From Comamonas piscis (lineage in GTDB: Bacteria > Pseudomonadota > Gammaproteobacteria > Burkholderiales > Burkholderiaceae_C), in the NCBI RefSeq assembly GCF_014109725.1, contig NZ_CP058554.1, positions 806,001 through 870,000 on the forward strand: a DNA stretch of 64,000 nucleotides, read 5' to 3'. Shown here one piece after another: positions 8,921-16,747 of the stretch. The notes under the pieces are model-generated. The model saw only the letters and a list, made by a program, of their open reading frames with translations, searched no databases and was not told the DNA's origin. A program made the position numbers and the translations under genes. How positions within the stretch are numbered: position 1 is the stretch's first letter; each line of letters begins with the position of its first letter.

Positions 8921-9909
8921 TGCTGCGCCAATCCTGACTTGATCGCCCTTTCTCGCCGTCGGATGCGGATGAATCTATGTGGAGTCATGAGCCACTCCAG
9001 AACGATAGGGTTTAATTGATTAAATGGAAATTTGCTGTACAAATGATCTGCTGGTTTGCTGTTGGGGGCAATATCATGCACCTGATGGATGATGCTGGTC
9101 CAATATATAGGGGCCAAAGGGAAGGCATTGTGAATGCATTGCCAAATGCCTTCTGCAGCCGCAAGGCGCCGTTCTTCTGTCAGTGCTCCGCGAGACTCCA
9201 ATCCGGCTACGGTGTTTAGCAGGATTTCGACGGGTATCTCATTATGACCTTGGTGCCCCGTTATTTTTGTTGAAATCCTCTCGGAGTCATGCTGAACCCA
9301 GGCTCCTGTTTGAAGATCGCATCGGTGCAGTGAGAGATCGAAATCTCTGGCAAGAGAAAGAGCCCATGCCGTGTCCTGTCCGACTCCTCGCGAAATATCC
9401 CATCGCTGATTGGTGATTTTATCGCGCCGATATAGCATGGCGCAGTTATGCGTAATGCGCGAAGGCCTTAGCATTGACGCGACATAATCTGTGCTGACTG
9501 CAGAGTGCCATTGGCGGAATATCTCGCCCTTTGCATCCACCAAATCTATGCCTCCTTGTGAGGCATCGAAATTTGCTTGATCGAGTTCCAGGCACTGCGT
9601 GCGGGCGTTCGGAAACAGGTAATCGTCATCGTCAAGAAAGCGTACATATTTCCCGCTGCTGATGGTCAGACCATGATTCCTGGCGGCGTTTGCATGCGCT
9701 TCCTCGATTGGTTGCCAATGCACCCTAGGCTCATGCGCATACGCTTGGGTGATCGTTTTCCATGACTCATCCTTACCATTGGGAACCACAATCACCTCCA
9801 CATCGCCATCTGGCGCGGCCTGTAAGGCGCTGTCGATGGCGCACGGCAGGAACTGCGGGCGCTTGTGGGTGGGAATGACAACGGATAGAAGCGGCGTTGA
9901 TGAATGCAT
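8914..9909 (-). CDS. GT2 family glycosyltransferase (tandem paralogue 2)
   Basis: A 331-residue GT-A enzyme beginning MHSSTPLLSVVIPTHKR. It carries EVIVVPNGKDESWKT and YVRFLDDDDYLFPNA as catalytic motifs and matches paralogue 1 along its whole length, including the C-terminal YWTSIIHQ region. ATG 9909 is chosen because the fold begins right after it. It is separated from the flippase gene by 4 bp and overlaps paralogue 1 by 7 bp, so it is part of one long operon. AT content is somewhat higher than in its sister. Confidence 0.85.
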   Translation of the reverse strand: MHSSTPLLSVVIPTHKRPQFLPCAIDSALQAAPDGDVEVIVVPNGKDESWKTITQAYAHEPRVHWQPIEEAHANAARNHGLTISSGKYVRFLDDDDYLFPNARTQCLELDQANFDASQGGIDLVDAKGEIFRQWHSAVSTDYVASMLRPSRITHNCAMLYRRDKITNQRWDISRGVGQDTAWALSLARDFDLSLHRCDLQTGAWVQHDSERISTKITGHQGHNEIPVEILLNTVAGLESRGALTEERRLAAAEGIWQCIHNAFPLAPIYWTSIIHQVHDIAPNSKPADHLYSKFPFNQLNPIVLEWLMTPHRFIRIRRRERAIKSGLAQQW

Positions 9910-9913
9910 TGGT

Positions 9914-11356
9914 TTAACGTTTTTTCTTGAGCCTGACGCTAGGTAGTACATGCAGAAAACTCTTGACAGATTTCCAGAGAAAGATCCGAGTTCCTGCCAA
10001 GAAGAAGATACTGCCTAGAGCAATTATCGAAAGCAAATGACTGACAGCGGACGACTGCGTTGGGGTTGCAAACCATGATGCGCAAGCGAATGCTGCTATA
10101 GAGATGGCCGCAGGAGGGACAATGGCGGCAAGTGCGCTGCCTAGCCTGCCATCCAAAGATTTCATGACTGTAGCCAGCACCGGGAACAGCCAAATCACAT
10201 TTGCCAAACAGTAGCTGGCAGCGATGCCTTCTATGCCCCAGGGGATGCCGACGATGAAAGACGCCGTCAGAAACGGCGCACCCACAAGCCCCAGCGTTCG
10301 CAAAGTGCTCGACTTGCCGCGGGAAAGCAAGACGGAACCACTTGTACTGACTACCGATTGCAGAAAGCCGACCGGCGCAAGCCACTGGATCACATCCGAC
10401 GAGCGTGCCCATGCGCTTCCGAGCAGCAATTCGATCAGCGGCTCTCTCGTGGCCCATATGGCGGCCATCAAAGGTGCGGTGATTAAAGCGATTCCTCGCA
10501 AGGTGGACACATAATGCGCAGCTAGCGTAGTGACTTCATCCTGATTGCGGCTGTAGGCAGGCAACAATGCTCTATTGACAGCAAAGGTGAAGTTCTGTAA
10601 TGGGAAAAGAAGGATGCGATAGGCAATGTTGTACAGCCCCAGGTCTTGTTGGCTGAATATGCGCCCGATGATGATGGTATCGGAGTTCCTGTGAATGTAA
10701 TTGACGATGTTGAAGAGAAATAGGTTGCCGCTGAATGGAATCAGTTCACGGAGCCCGTTCATGGAGGGCCTGCCAGGTCGCCATCGGCTGGCTCGCCACA
10801 GCATGATGGCTTGAGCCGATGCCGTGGCAAGCGACTGGAAAACGAGGGCGAAGACACCTGCGCCTTTGACGGCAAGTGAGATGGCGACAGCGAGGCCGAA
10901 GACCGACGAGATCGTGGTATACAGCGTCAACTCACGAAACTTGGACTCCCTCTCCAGAAGAGCTGCGTGGGCGGCGACTAGGGTGGTCAGCGGAAACGAC
11001 GCGGACAGCGCCAAAAGCACAGGTGCTGCGCGCTCGTTTCCCAGCCATTCGGCAAGAGCTGGGGAGGTTGCCGCAAGTAAGCCTGCAAGCAGGAACCCGA
11101 TTGCCACGTTGAACCAGAAGACAGCGTTTATATGGCGGTTCTCCAGATCTCGGCGCTGTATCAGCGCCGACGCTGTTCCCATGTCCGTGAAGAGTTGCAA
11201 AAAAGCCGTGACGACGCTGGCGAGCGCAAGCAAGCCAAATTCTGCAGGTGCGATCAGCCGTGCCAGGGTGGCGATGCCGATGAACTGCACAGCGATCTGC
11301 ACCGCCCGCCCTGTCAGGAGCCATCGAAGCGATGATCCGATTGTTACTTCAGCCAT
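9914..11356 (-). CDS. Polysaccharide flippase, MOP superfamily (Wzx/WzxC-like)
   Basis: A 480-residue integral membrane protein with about 12-14 hydrophobic segments. The N-terminus (SLRWLLTGRAVQIAVQFIG, LARLIAPAEFGLLALA) is typical of lipopolysaccharide and exopolysaccharide translocases. It should flip the undecaprenyl-diphosphate-linked oligosaccharide made by the surrounding glycosyltransferases across the inner membrane. No clear Wzy polymerase and no initiating phosphoglycosyltransferase are in the window. These may lie elsewhere, or the flipped unit may be transferred without polymerisation. Confidence 0.9.
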   Translation of the reverse strand: MAEVTIGSSLRWLLTGRAVQIAVQFIGIATLARLIAPAEFGLLALASVVTAFLQLFTDMGTASALIQRRDLENRHINAVFWFNVAIGFLLAGLLAATSPALAEWLGNERAAPVLLALSASFPLTTLVAAHAALLERESKFRELTLYTTISSVFGLAVAISLAVKGAGVFALVFQSLATASAQAIMLWRASRWRPGRPSMNGLRELIPFSGNLFLFNIVNYIHRNSDTIIIGRIFSQQDLGLYNIAYRILLFPLQNFTFAVNRALLPAYSRNQDEVTTLAAHYVSTLRGIALITAPLMAAIWATREPLIELLLGSAWARSSDVIQWLAPVGFLQSVVSTSGSVLLSRGKSSTLRTLGLVGAPFLTASFIVGIPWGIEGIAASYCLANVIWLFPVLATVMKSLDGRLGSALAAIVPPAAISIAAFACASWFATPTQSSAVSHLLSIIALGSIFFLAGTRIFLWKSVKSFLHVLPSVRLKKKR

Positions 11357-11377
11357 GATGCAGGGTCGGATCCAAAG

Positions 11378-12322
11378 CTAGCCACCAGCAGCCAGCCGAC
11401 GCAGGAAACGAAGGCTCTTGGCTGTCCATCTCCGAGAAGCCTGCTTTGCATAGGGCAATGTCAAACCGGGCGAAAACAACTCCTGTGTGGAGATGCACAG
11501 TGCTTGCTTGCCGGCGAGTCTCGCAATCTCCGCTGCCTGTCCTCGTTCACTTTCGATGAATAGCCCCATGTCGTCGTGCTGGGCATAGATGCGGGCCTTG
11601 AAGGGCGCATGCGCACGGGCTTTTCGCCGCGCTTGGGCATCCGGCAAGTCCAGCATATCCAAGGCGCCATACTCGACGTTGTGTCGTGCCAGCCAGCGCT
11701 CGGTCTGGGTGCGGTATTTCTCGAGCCGACTCGTTACGATTCGCCCCACCCTGTATGTTGGAACGAGCAAGGGGGCGGCATTGTCGAGAAAACCAAGGTA
11801 ATTGGGGCCGTCGTCGTTTTCCTCAGCAGTCGGATCCACGCACATGACGCCGTCCAAATCCACGCAGCAGTTGGCTAGGTAGTCGCGGTGCATTAGGTTC
11901 CACTCGAACAACCTCGGCAATGGGACGACTTCCATATACACGTCAATGCCGGGGCAGTCAGGGCCGATGAATACGGCGCATGTTGTGATCCGGCCCGTAT
12001 AGCCCAATGAACGGATGGATTCGAGCGCTTCGCGCATAGAGGCGCCGCTAACGGCGCTGTCGTCAACCAGCAGGATATGCGCTGCATCGCGCGGGTTGGT
12101 GATGCAGGCTTGACGTGCCCGCCGGGTGCTGCCAGTCAGCAGCGGCGTGTTGCTGAGAAATGCGTCGAGCCCAGTGCACTTCAGGTTGGCATGTAGGGCA
12201 ATCAAGCTCGCGGCGAGCATACCGCTGCGCGGAATTCCGACGACGAGATCGGCGTCTGTTGGAACAATGTACAAACCGGCCCGGATGGCGCGCGCCATGT
12301 CGCTGGCAGAGCGATAGTTCAC
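11378..12322 (-). CDS. Phosphoribosyltransferase-HAD phosphatase fusion; candidate ribofuranosyltransferase
   Basis: A 314-residue two-domain protein. Residues 1-135 form a type I phosphoribosyltransferase fold with VGIPRSG (28-34) and the PRPP loop LLVDDSAVSGASM (84-96). Residues 150-285 form a HAD domain with motif I DLDGVMCVD (155-163), motif II VTSR (196-199) and motif IV ESERGQ (258-263). The GTG start overlaps the methyltransferase stop (GTGA). Dual-domain proteins pairing a PRPP-dependent glycan phosphoribosyltransferase with a HAD phosphatase are known to build ribofuranose in Klebsiella O antigens. I infer the same chemistry here: phosphoribosyl transfer to the glycan, then 5-phosphate removal. 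The domain order and canonical PRPP loop may set it apart from those proteins. Confidence 0.75.
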   Translation of the reverse strand: MNYRSASDMARAIRAGLYIVPTDADLVVGIPRSGMLAASLIALHANLKCTGLDAFLSNTPLLTGSTRRARQACITNPRDAAHILLVDDSAVSGASMREALESIRSLGYTGRITTCAVFIGPDCPGIDVYMEVVPLPRLFEWNLMHRDYLANCCVDLDGVMCVDPTAEENDDGPNYLGFLDNAAPLLVPTYRVGRIVTSRLEKYRTQTERWLARHNVEYGALDMLDLPDAQARRKARAHAPFKARIYAQHDDMGLFIESERGQAAEIARLAGKQALCISTQELFSPGLTLPYAKQASRRWTAKSLRFLRRLAAGG

Positions 12323-13002
12323 GGCTTGACTCCACGCATGCCTAGGTTAATCCAGCCGTGGTCGTAGCCACGAACCTCAGACGTTGTCATGATTTCCAGA
12401 TTGACTAGACCAGACTGTGCAAGGAGCTTCTTGAGGCGCCGTTCAGAGAGTAAAGACAAATGCCAGTTTGGATGATCCTTCTTTCCTGTGCCATCGCCAT
12501 ATGAGTAGATGCGACCATTGGCCCATGTACAAGCATCGTGGTCATCATTGAACTTGTACCAGCCATCCTGCTGGATTAGACCCTGCTCCCCTTCCTCGGC
12601 TAGCACAAAAGTGCGAGCAATTTTCAAACCGTCAGGAATCCATATCTCCAGTTTTCCTCCTGACTTCAGGGCTCTCACCCAATGGTTGAGCGTTGCTTGC
12701 GTTTGATACCAAGGAACGTGCTCCAAGACATGACTAGCATATATGAGATCAAAAGTCTCTGACTGGAAAGGAAGGTGCCTTGAGGCATCCCAAACGTAGT
12801 CCACCTCCACTCCCGCCACGACGTTGAGAGACTCGAACCCCTCCAGTCGTTTTGGCCCAGGGCCGATCTCCAGCATCCTGTGGCTTTTCCCCTTGTTTTT
12901 GCGGATATTCCATGGGGTCAGGAAGTGACGATGAAAAAGCGAAAAGGCAGGGAGAGCCAATGGATAGATAGGGCGGAGTAACCGCTTGACTTCTTCACGC
13001 AT
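12319..13002 (-). CDS. Class I SAM-dependent methyltransferase
   Basis: A 227-residue protein with the SAM-binding motif LEIGPGPKRLEGF near residue 46. A post-II acidic loop DASRHLPFQSETFDLIYASHVLEHV follows in the 90s-110s, and motif III KSGGKLEIWIPD. This is the Methyltransf_11 type found in glycan clusters, where such enzymes methylate or cap sugars. It overlaps the PRT-HAD gene by 4 bp. The substrate is unknown; capping of a terminal sugar is one possibility. Confidence 0.85.
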   Translation of the reverse strand: MREEVKRLLRPIYPLALPAFSLFHRHFLTPWNIRKNKGKSHRMLEIGPGPKRLEGFESLNVVAGVEVDYVWDASRHLPFQSETFDLIYASHVLEHVPWYQTQATLNHWVRALKSGGKLEIWIPDGLKIARTFVLAEEGEQGLIQQDGWYKFNDDHDACTWANGRIYSYGDGTGKKDHPNWHLSLLSERRLKKLLAQSGLVNLEIMTTSEVRGYDHGWINLGMRGVKP

Positions 13003-13109
13003 AAGAGCCTTTTCTTATAGCCACTGCTTGGCGATGGTTGTATGGCTTGTAGTGTTCATAATCCTTGATGTGTATGTTTGGCTTGATGACGCGTTTTGCA
13101 GGTATGCGG

Positions 13110-14182
13110 TTAAAACGTTTTTTGCTCATACTCCATACCCCATACCCCATACCCCTGAGGGTTGGCCGATTGCCAGCGCCAAGTATCGGCGCACATTTGG
13201 TGCAGGCTGCGCTGGGCGCGCCAGTGCAGCAGGGCTTGGGCGCGGCTAAGGTCGCCGGGGCGGCGGGCGGTGATTTGGTACGGTATGGGGTGGCCGCAGG
13301 CGGCTTCAAAGGCGCGCACAACTTCCAGCACCGAAAGGCCTTGGCCGGTGCCCAGGTTCAGCGTCAGCAGTTCGCCTGCGTTGTGCTGGGCCAGGTAATG
13401 CAGAGTGGCGGCATGGCCTTCGGCCAAGTCCATTACGTGTAGGTAGTCGCGTACGCCGGTGCCGTCGGGCGTGGGGTAGTCGTCGCCAAATATTTGCAAC
13501 ATGGGTCGTGCGCCGCAGGCAACTTGGCTGATATAGGGCATGAGGTTATTGGGCGTGTCGCGCGGGTTTTCGCCTATCAAGCAGCTTTCGTGTGCGCCCA
13601 CGGGGTTGAAGTAGCGCAGCCGGGCAATACGCCATTGTGGCTGGGCAGCATACAAGTCGGCTAAGTAGCGCTCTACCATGTATTTGCTAGCGGTGTAGGG
13701 GCTGAATGTGTTGTCGGTGGGGGCCTCTTCAGTTAATGGCAGATTGCCCGGGGTAGGGGCACCATAGACGGTAGCGGCGGATGAGAACACCAGCGTATAT
13801 ACGCCAGCGCGCTGCTTGCCCTCAACAAGGCTGAACGTGCCACCAACGTTGGTGGCGTAGTAACGCATGGGTTGCACCACCGACTCGCGTACGGCCTTAA
13901 GGCTGGCAAAGTGGATGACGGTATCAATTTTTTTGTGCCAAGTTCTGTCGCAAATGCCTTGCTCAGCGCGATAGGGTCACGTACGTCACCAGCAATCAGG
14001 CGTATGCTGCGGCCCGCGATATGCTCAAAGCGGTGTAGTGCTTTAGGCGAGTTGTTGCAAAAGTTGTCGAGAACGCTAACTTGAATGCCGCTTTGCAGCA
14101 GGTGCAGACAGGTGTGCGAGCCAATATAGCCTGCGGCACCAGTCACGAGAATGTGTTGCATGGACTTGCATTCTGTGTCCAT
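13110..14182 (-). pseudogene. galE: Frameshifted UDP-glucose 4-epimerase (second galE copy)
   Basis: The N-terminal part (MQHILVTGAAGYIGSHTC... GDVRD, 14182 to about 13934) and the C-terminal part (FSSAATVYG, YTASK catalytic motif, RYFNPVGAH, GTGVRDYLHVMDLA) lie in different frames. The break falls in a run of seven A (minus strand, 13928-13934). Read in frame the run is A AAA AAA, and a -1 slip restores IDTVIHFA, so the lesion may be a mutation, a sequencing error or slippage. Compared with the intact copy at 15544-16575 it also lacks about seven residues after ARRPGD and has a changed 3' end made of 7-bp repeats. The start shares one base with the upstream stop (TAATG). Probably a decaying duplicate. 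Confidence 0.8.
13127..13154. repeat. Four 7-bp tandem repeats at the galE-copy 3' end
   Basis: Units CATACTC, CATACCC, CATACCC, CATACCC (plus strand) follow without gaps. They lie inside the last codons of the damaged galE copy and replace the usual short end seen in the intact copy, adding residues before the stop. Because the unit is not a multiple of three, gain or loss of a unit changes the C-terminal tail. Confidence 0.8.
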
Positions 14183-15510
14183 TACGCTGTCACCACATTC
14201 TTGCCTGCTGTAATTCGCCCGCGCGTATCAACGATCAGTCGCCCATGCGCTTGCAGCAGCGCGTAGTCGAAGTTGTCGTGATCGGTGGCTAGCACGATGC
14301 AGTCGAAGCTGGCAACGCTGGCGGCATCCAGCGCCAGCGATAGCAGGTCAAACACGTAGTCGCGCTTTTGCGGGAAGACGGGTACATGCGGGTCGCTGTA
14401 GGCGATGCGCGCGCCTTTGGCTTGCAGCAGATCCATGATTTCGATGGCGGGTGATTCGCGCGTGTCGTCGATGTTTTTTTTGTAGGCTAAACCCAGCACT
14501 AGGATGCGGCTGCCCTTTACGGCCTTGCCGTGGTCGTTGAGGGCGTCGGCTACTTTGCCGACGACCCAGTGCGGCATGTGGTGGTTGATCTCGCCGGCAA
14601 GCTCAATAAACCGTGTATTGACTCCATACTCTCTGGCCTTCCAGGTCAGATAGAACGGATCGATAGGGATGCAGTGACCGCCTAAACCTGGACCTGGCTT
14701 GTAAGGCACAAAACCGAAAGGCTTGGTGGCGGCTGCATCGATTACTTCGTGGATATTGATGCCCATCTTGTCAGCCACAATCTTCATCTCGTTGACCAAG
14801 CCAATGTTCACACTGCGATGGATGTTCTCGAGCAACTTGGTCATTTCTGCTGCCTTGGTGCTGCTGACCGGGACCATGGTCTGGATGGCCAGCTCATACA
14901 AGGCTTGGCCCAGTTTCAGGCAGGACGCGGTCATACCGCCAATGACCTTTGGTATATCTTTGGTCCCATAGTGGGGGTTGCCAGGGTCTTCGCGCTCTGG
15001 GGAAAACACCAGGGCGCAGTTGCGGCCGGGGACCAGGCCACGGGTTTGCAAGCGGGGTGCAAGTATCTCTTCTGTGGTTCCTGGCCAGGTGGTGCTCTCC
15101 AGGCTCATCAACTGGCCTTCCTGCATATAAGGAAGCGCCGCTTCTACCGTATTGACGATGAAGCTCAAGTCAGGCTCACGCTGGGCGTTCAGCGGTGTGG
15201 GGACGCAGATGATCAACGCATCCAGTTCCTGGGTTCGGCTGAAATCGGCCGTGGCCTCAAAGCCCTGTGACTGGGCGGCCTGCACCAGCGCTGGTGTCAA
15301 GCGCTCAATGTAGCTTTGGCCTTGGTTGAGCAATTGCACCTTGTTCAGATCAATGTCAAAGCCGATCACTTTGATGCCTACTTCGGCAAAGCGCAGGGCC
15401 AGCGGCAGCCCTACATAGCCAAGGCCAAAAATACCAACAGTGGCCTGGCCTGAGGCAATGCGCTGCCCCAGCCGCGTCAATGGATTGGTGGTGTTATCGA
15501 TGGTGGTCAT
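14182..15510 (-). CDS. wbpA: Nucleotide-sugar dehydrogenase, UDP-GlcNAc 6-dehydrogenase (WbpA-type)
   Basis: NAD-dependent four-electron oxidation of a UDP-sugar C6 to the uronic acid. The NAD motif is VGIFGLGYVGLPLA (residues 25-38). LLENIHRSVNIGLVNE is in the middle domain, and catalytic Cys280 lies in GPGLGGHCIPIDPFYL. The pattern is closest to WbpA/TviB enzymes acting on UDP-N-acetylhexosamines rather than Ugd for UDP-glucose, but specificity is inferred. Length 442 is normal. It sits between the two galE copies, and the following copy starts on its stop codon. Confidence 0.85.
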   Translation of the reverse strand: MTTIDNTTNPLTRLGQRIASGQATVGIFGLGYVGLPLALRFAEVGIKVIGFDIDLNKVQLLNQGQSYIERLTPALVQAAQSQGFEATADFSRTQELDALIICVPTPLNAQREPDLSFIVNTVEAALPYMQEGQLMSLESTTWPGTTEEILAPRLQTRGLVPGRNCALVFSPEREDPGNPHYGTKDIPKVIGGMTASCLKLGQALYELAIQTMVPVSSTKAAEMTKLLENIHRSVNIGLVNEMKIVADKMGINIHEVIDAAATKPFGFVPYKPGPGLGGHCIPIDPFYLTWKAREYGVNTRFIELAGEINHHMPHWVVGKVADALNDHGKAVKGSRILVLGLAYKKNIDDTRESPAIEIMDLLQAKGARIAYSDPHVPVFPQKRDYVFDLLSLALDAASVASFDCIVLATDHDNFDYALLQAHGRLIVDTRGRITAGKNVVTA

Positions 15511-15543
15511 GGTGAGATAGCGAAAAATTACGGTGAGCAGCGG

Positions 15544-16575
15544 CTATGTGTCGTAGCCCTGGGGGTTGTGTGTTTGCCAGTGCCAGCTGTCGTGGCACAT
15601 CTGCGAAAGACTGCGTGTTGCTTGCCAATTCAGGAGCTGGTTGGCAAGTGTGGCGTCAGCGCACAGCACTGGCACATCGCCTGGGCGGCGGGCAACAACT
15701 TGGAATGGAATGGGGCGACCGCAGGCAGCACTGAAGGTATTGATCACATCCAACACTGAGGCACCTTGGCCGGTGCCAAGGTTCAAGGTGAGCAGCGTAC
15801 CTTGCGGTTGTTTGCCCAAATATTCAAGGGTAGCGCCGTGCCCCTCTGCCAGGTCCATGACATGGATATAGTCGCGTACGCCAGTGCCATCTGGGGTGGC
15901 GTAGTCGTTGCCATAGACCGAGACTTTCTCGCGCATGCCCAAGGCGACCTGGCTGATATAGGGAACGAGGTTGTTGGGGATGCCACGCGGATTCTCGCCA
16001 ATCCGTCCGCTGTGATGCGCACCAACAGGGTTGAAATAGCGCAAGCACGCTATGCGCCAATGGGGTTGCGCCAGCTGCAGATCTGCCAGGCAGCGTTCAA
16101 CCATCCATTTGCTGGTGGCATAGGGGCTGAGCGTGAAGCCGCAAGGCGCGGTCTCGCGCAATGGAAGATCCTCGGAGGAAGGATCGCCATACACGGTGGC
16201 CGTGGATGAAAAAATCAAGGTGCTGACTGAGGCGCGATCCATGGCCTGTATCACGGACAGCGAGCCGGCGACGTTGTTGTCGTAGTAGCGGGTGGGCTCT
16301 GCGACCGATTCGCCAACCGCCTTGAGTCCTGCGAAATGGATTACAGCATCAATGGCCTGGCCGCGTTGGAAAACCTGGTCGAGCAGTGCTGCGTCGCGGA
16401 CATCGCCTTGCACAGCATGCAGGCTGCGTCCGCTGAGCGCCTGCACCCGGTTCAGCGCCTCGGGCGAGCTGTTGCAAAAGTTGTCGATGACGGTGACATC
16501 CATTCCGCTTTGCAGCAGATGCAAACAAGTATGCGAGCCAATGTAGCCCGCTCCTCCAGTCACAAGCACATGCAT
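15544..16575 (-). CDS. galE: UDP-glucose 4-epimerase
   Basis: Interconverts UDP-glucose and UDP-galactose (or the N-acetyl forms). The NAD motif GGAGYIGSH is at residues 7-15. Catalytic Ser124 lies in FSSTATVYG and the YxxxK pair is Tyr152/Lys156. Later GalE signatures (YFNPVGAH, GTGVRDYIHVMDLA, ARRPGDVP) are intact and the length of 343 residues is normal. It supplies UDP-Gal for Glf. GAGAGG lies 6-8 bases before the ATG. The 172 bp upstream (16576-16747) are AT-rich and may hold a promoter for the downstream ten genes, but I see no clear -35/-10 pair. Confidence 0.95.
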   Translation of the reverse strand: MHVLVTGGAGYIGSHTCLHLLQSGMDVTVIDNFCNSSPEALNRVQALSGRSLHAVQGDVRDAALLDQVFQRGQAIDAVIHFAGLKAVGESVAEPTRYYDNNVAGSLSVIQAMDRASVSTLIFSSTATVYGDPSSEDLPLRETAPCGFTLSPYATSKWMVERCLADLQLAQPHWRIACLRYFNPVGAHHSGRIGENPRGIPNNLVPYISQVALGMREKVSVYGNDYATPDGTGVRDYIHVMDLAEGHGATLEYLGKQPQGTLLTLNLGTGQGASVLDVINTFSAACGRPIPFQVVARRPGDVPVLCADATLANQLLNWQATRSLSQMCHDSWHWQTHNPQGYDT

Positions 16576-16747
16576 GAGGTGCCCTCTCTTTGTTCATTCT
16601 TATCGTCCGCACATTTTCAGGATGCGCGGCGTAGTTTTGAAAACGAGAACAAAATATGAAGCATAGCCTGAATTGCTGCATATCGAATGATGTGAAATGT
16701 TAATTATTTTCGATGCAAGATATGGAATATATCGTATGAATGGGTTG

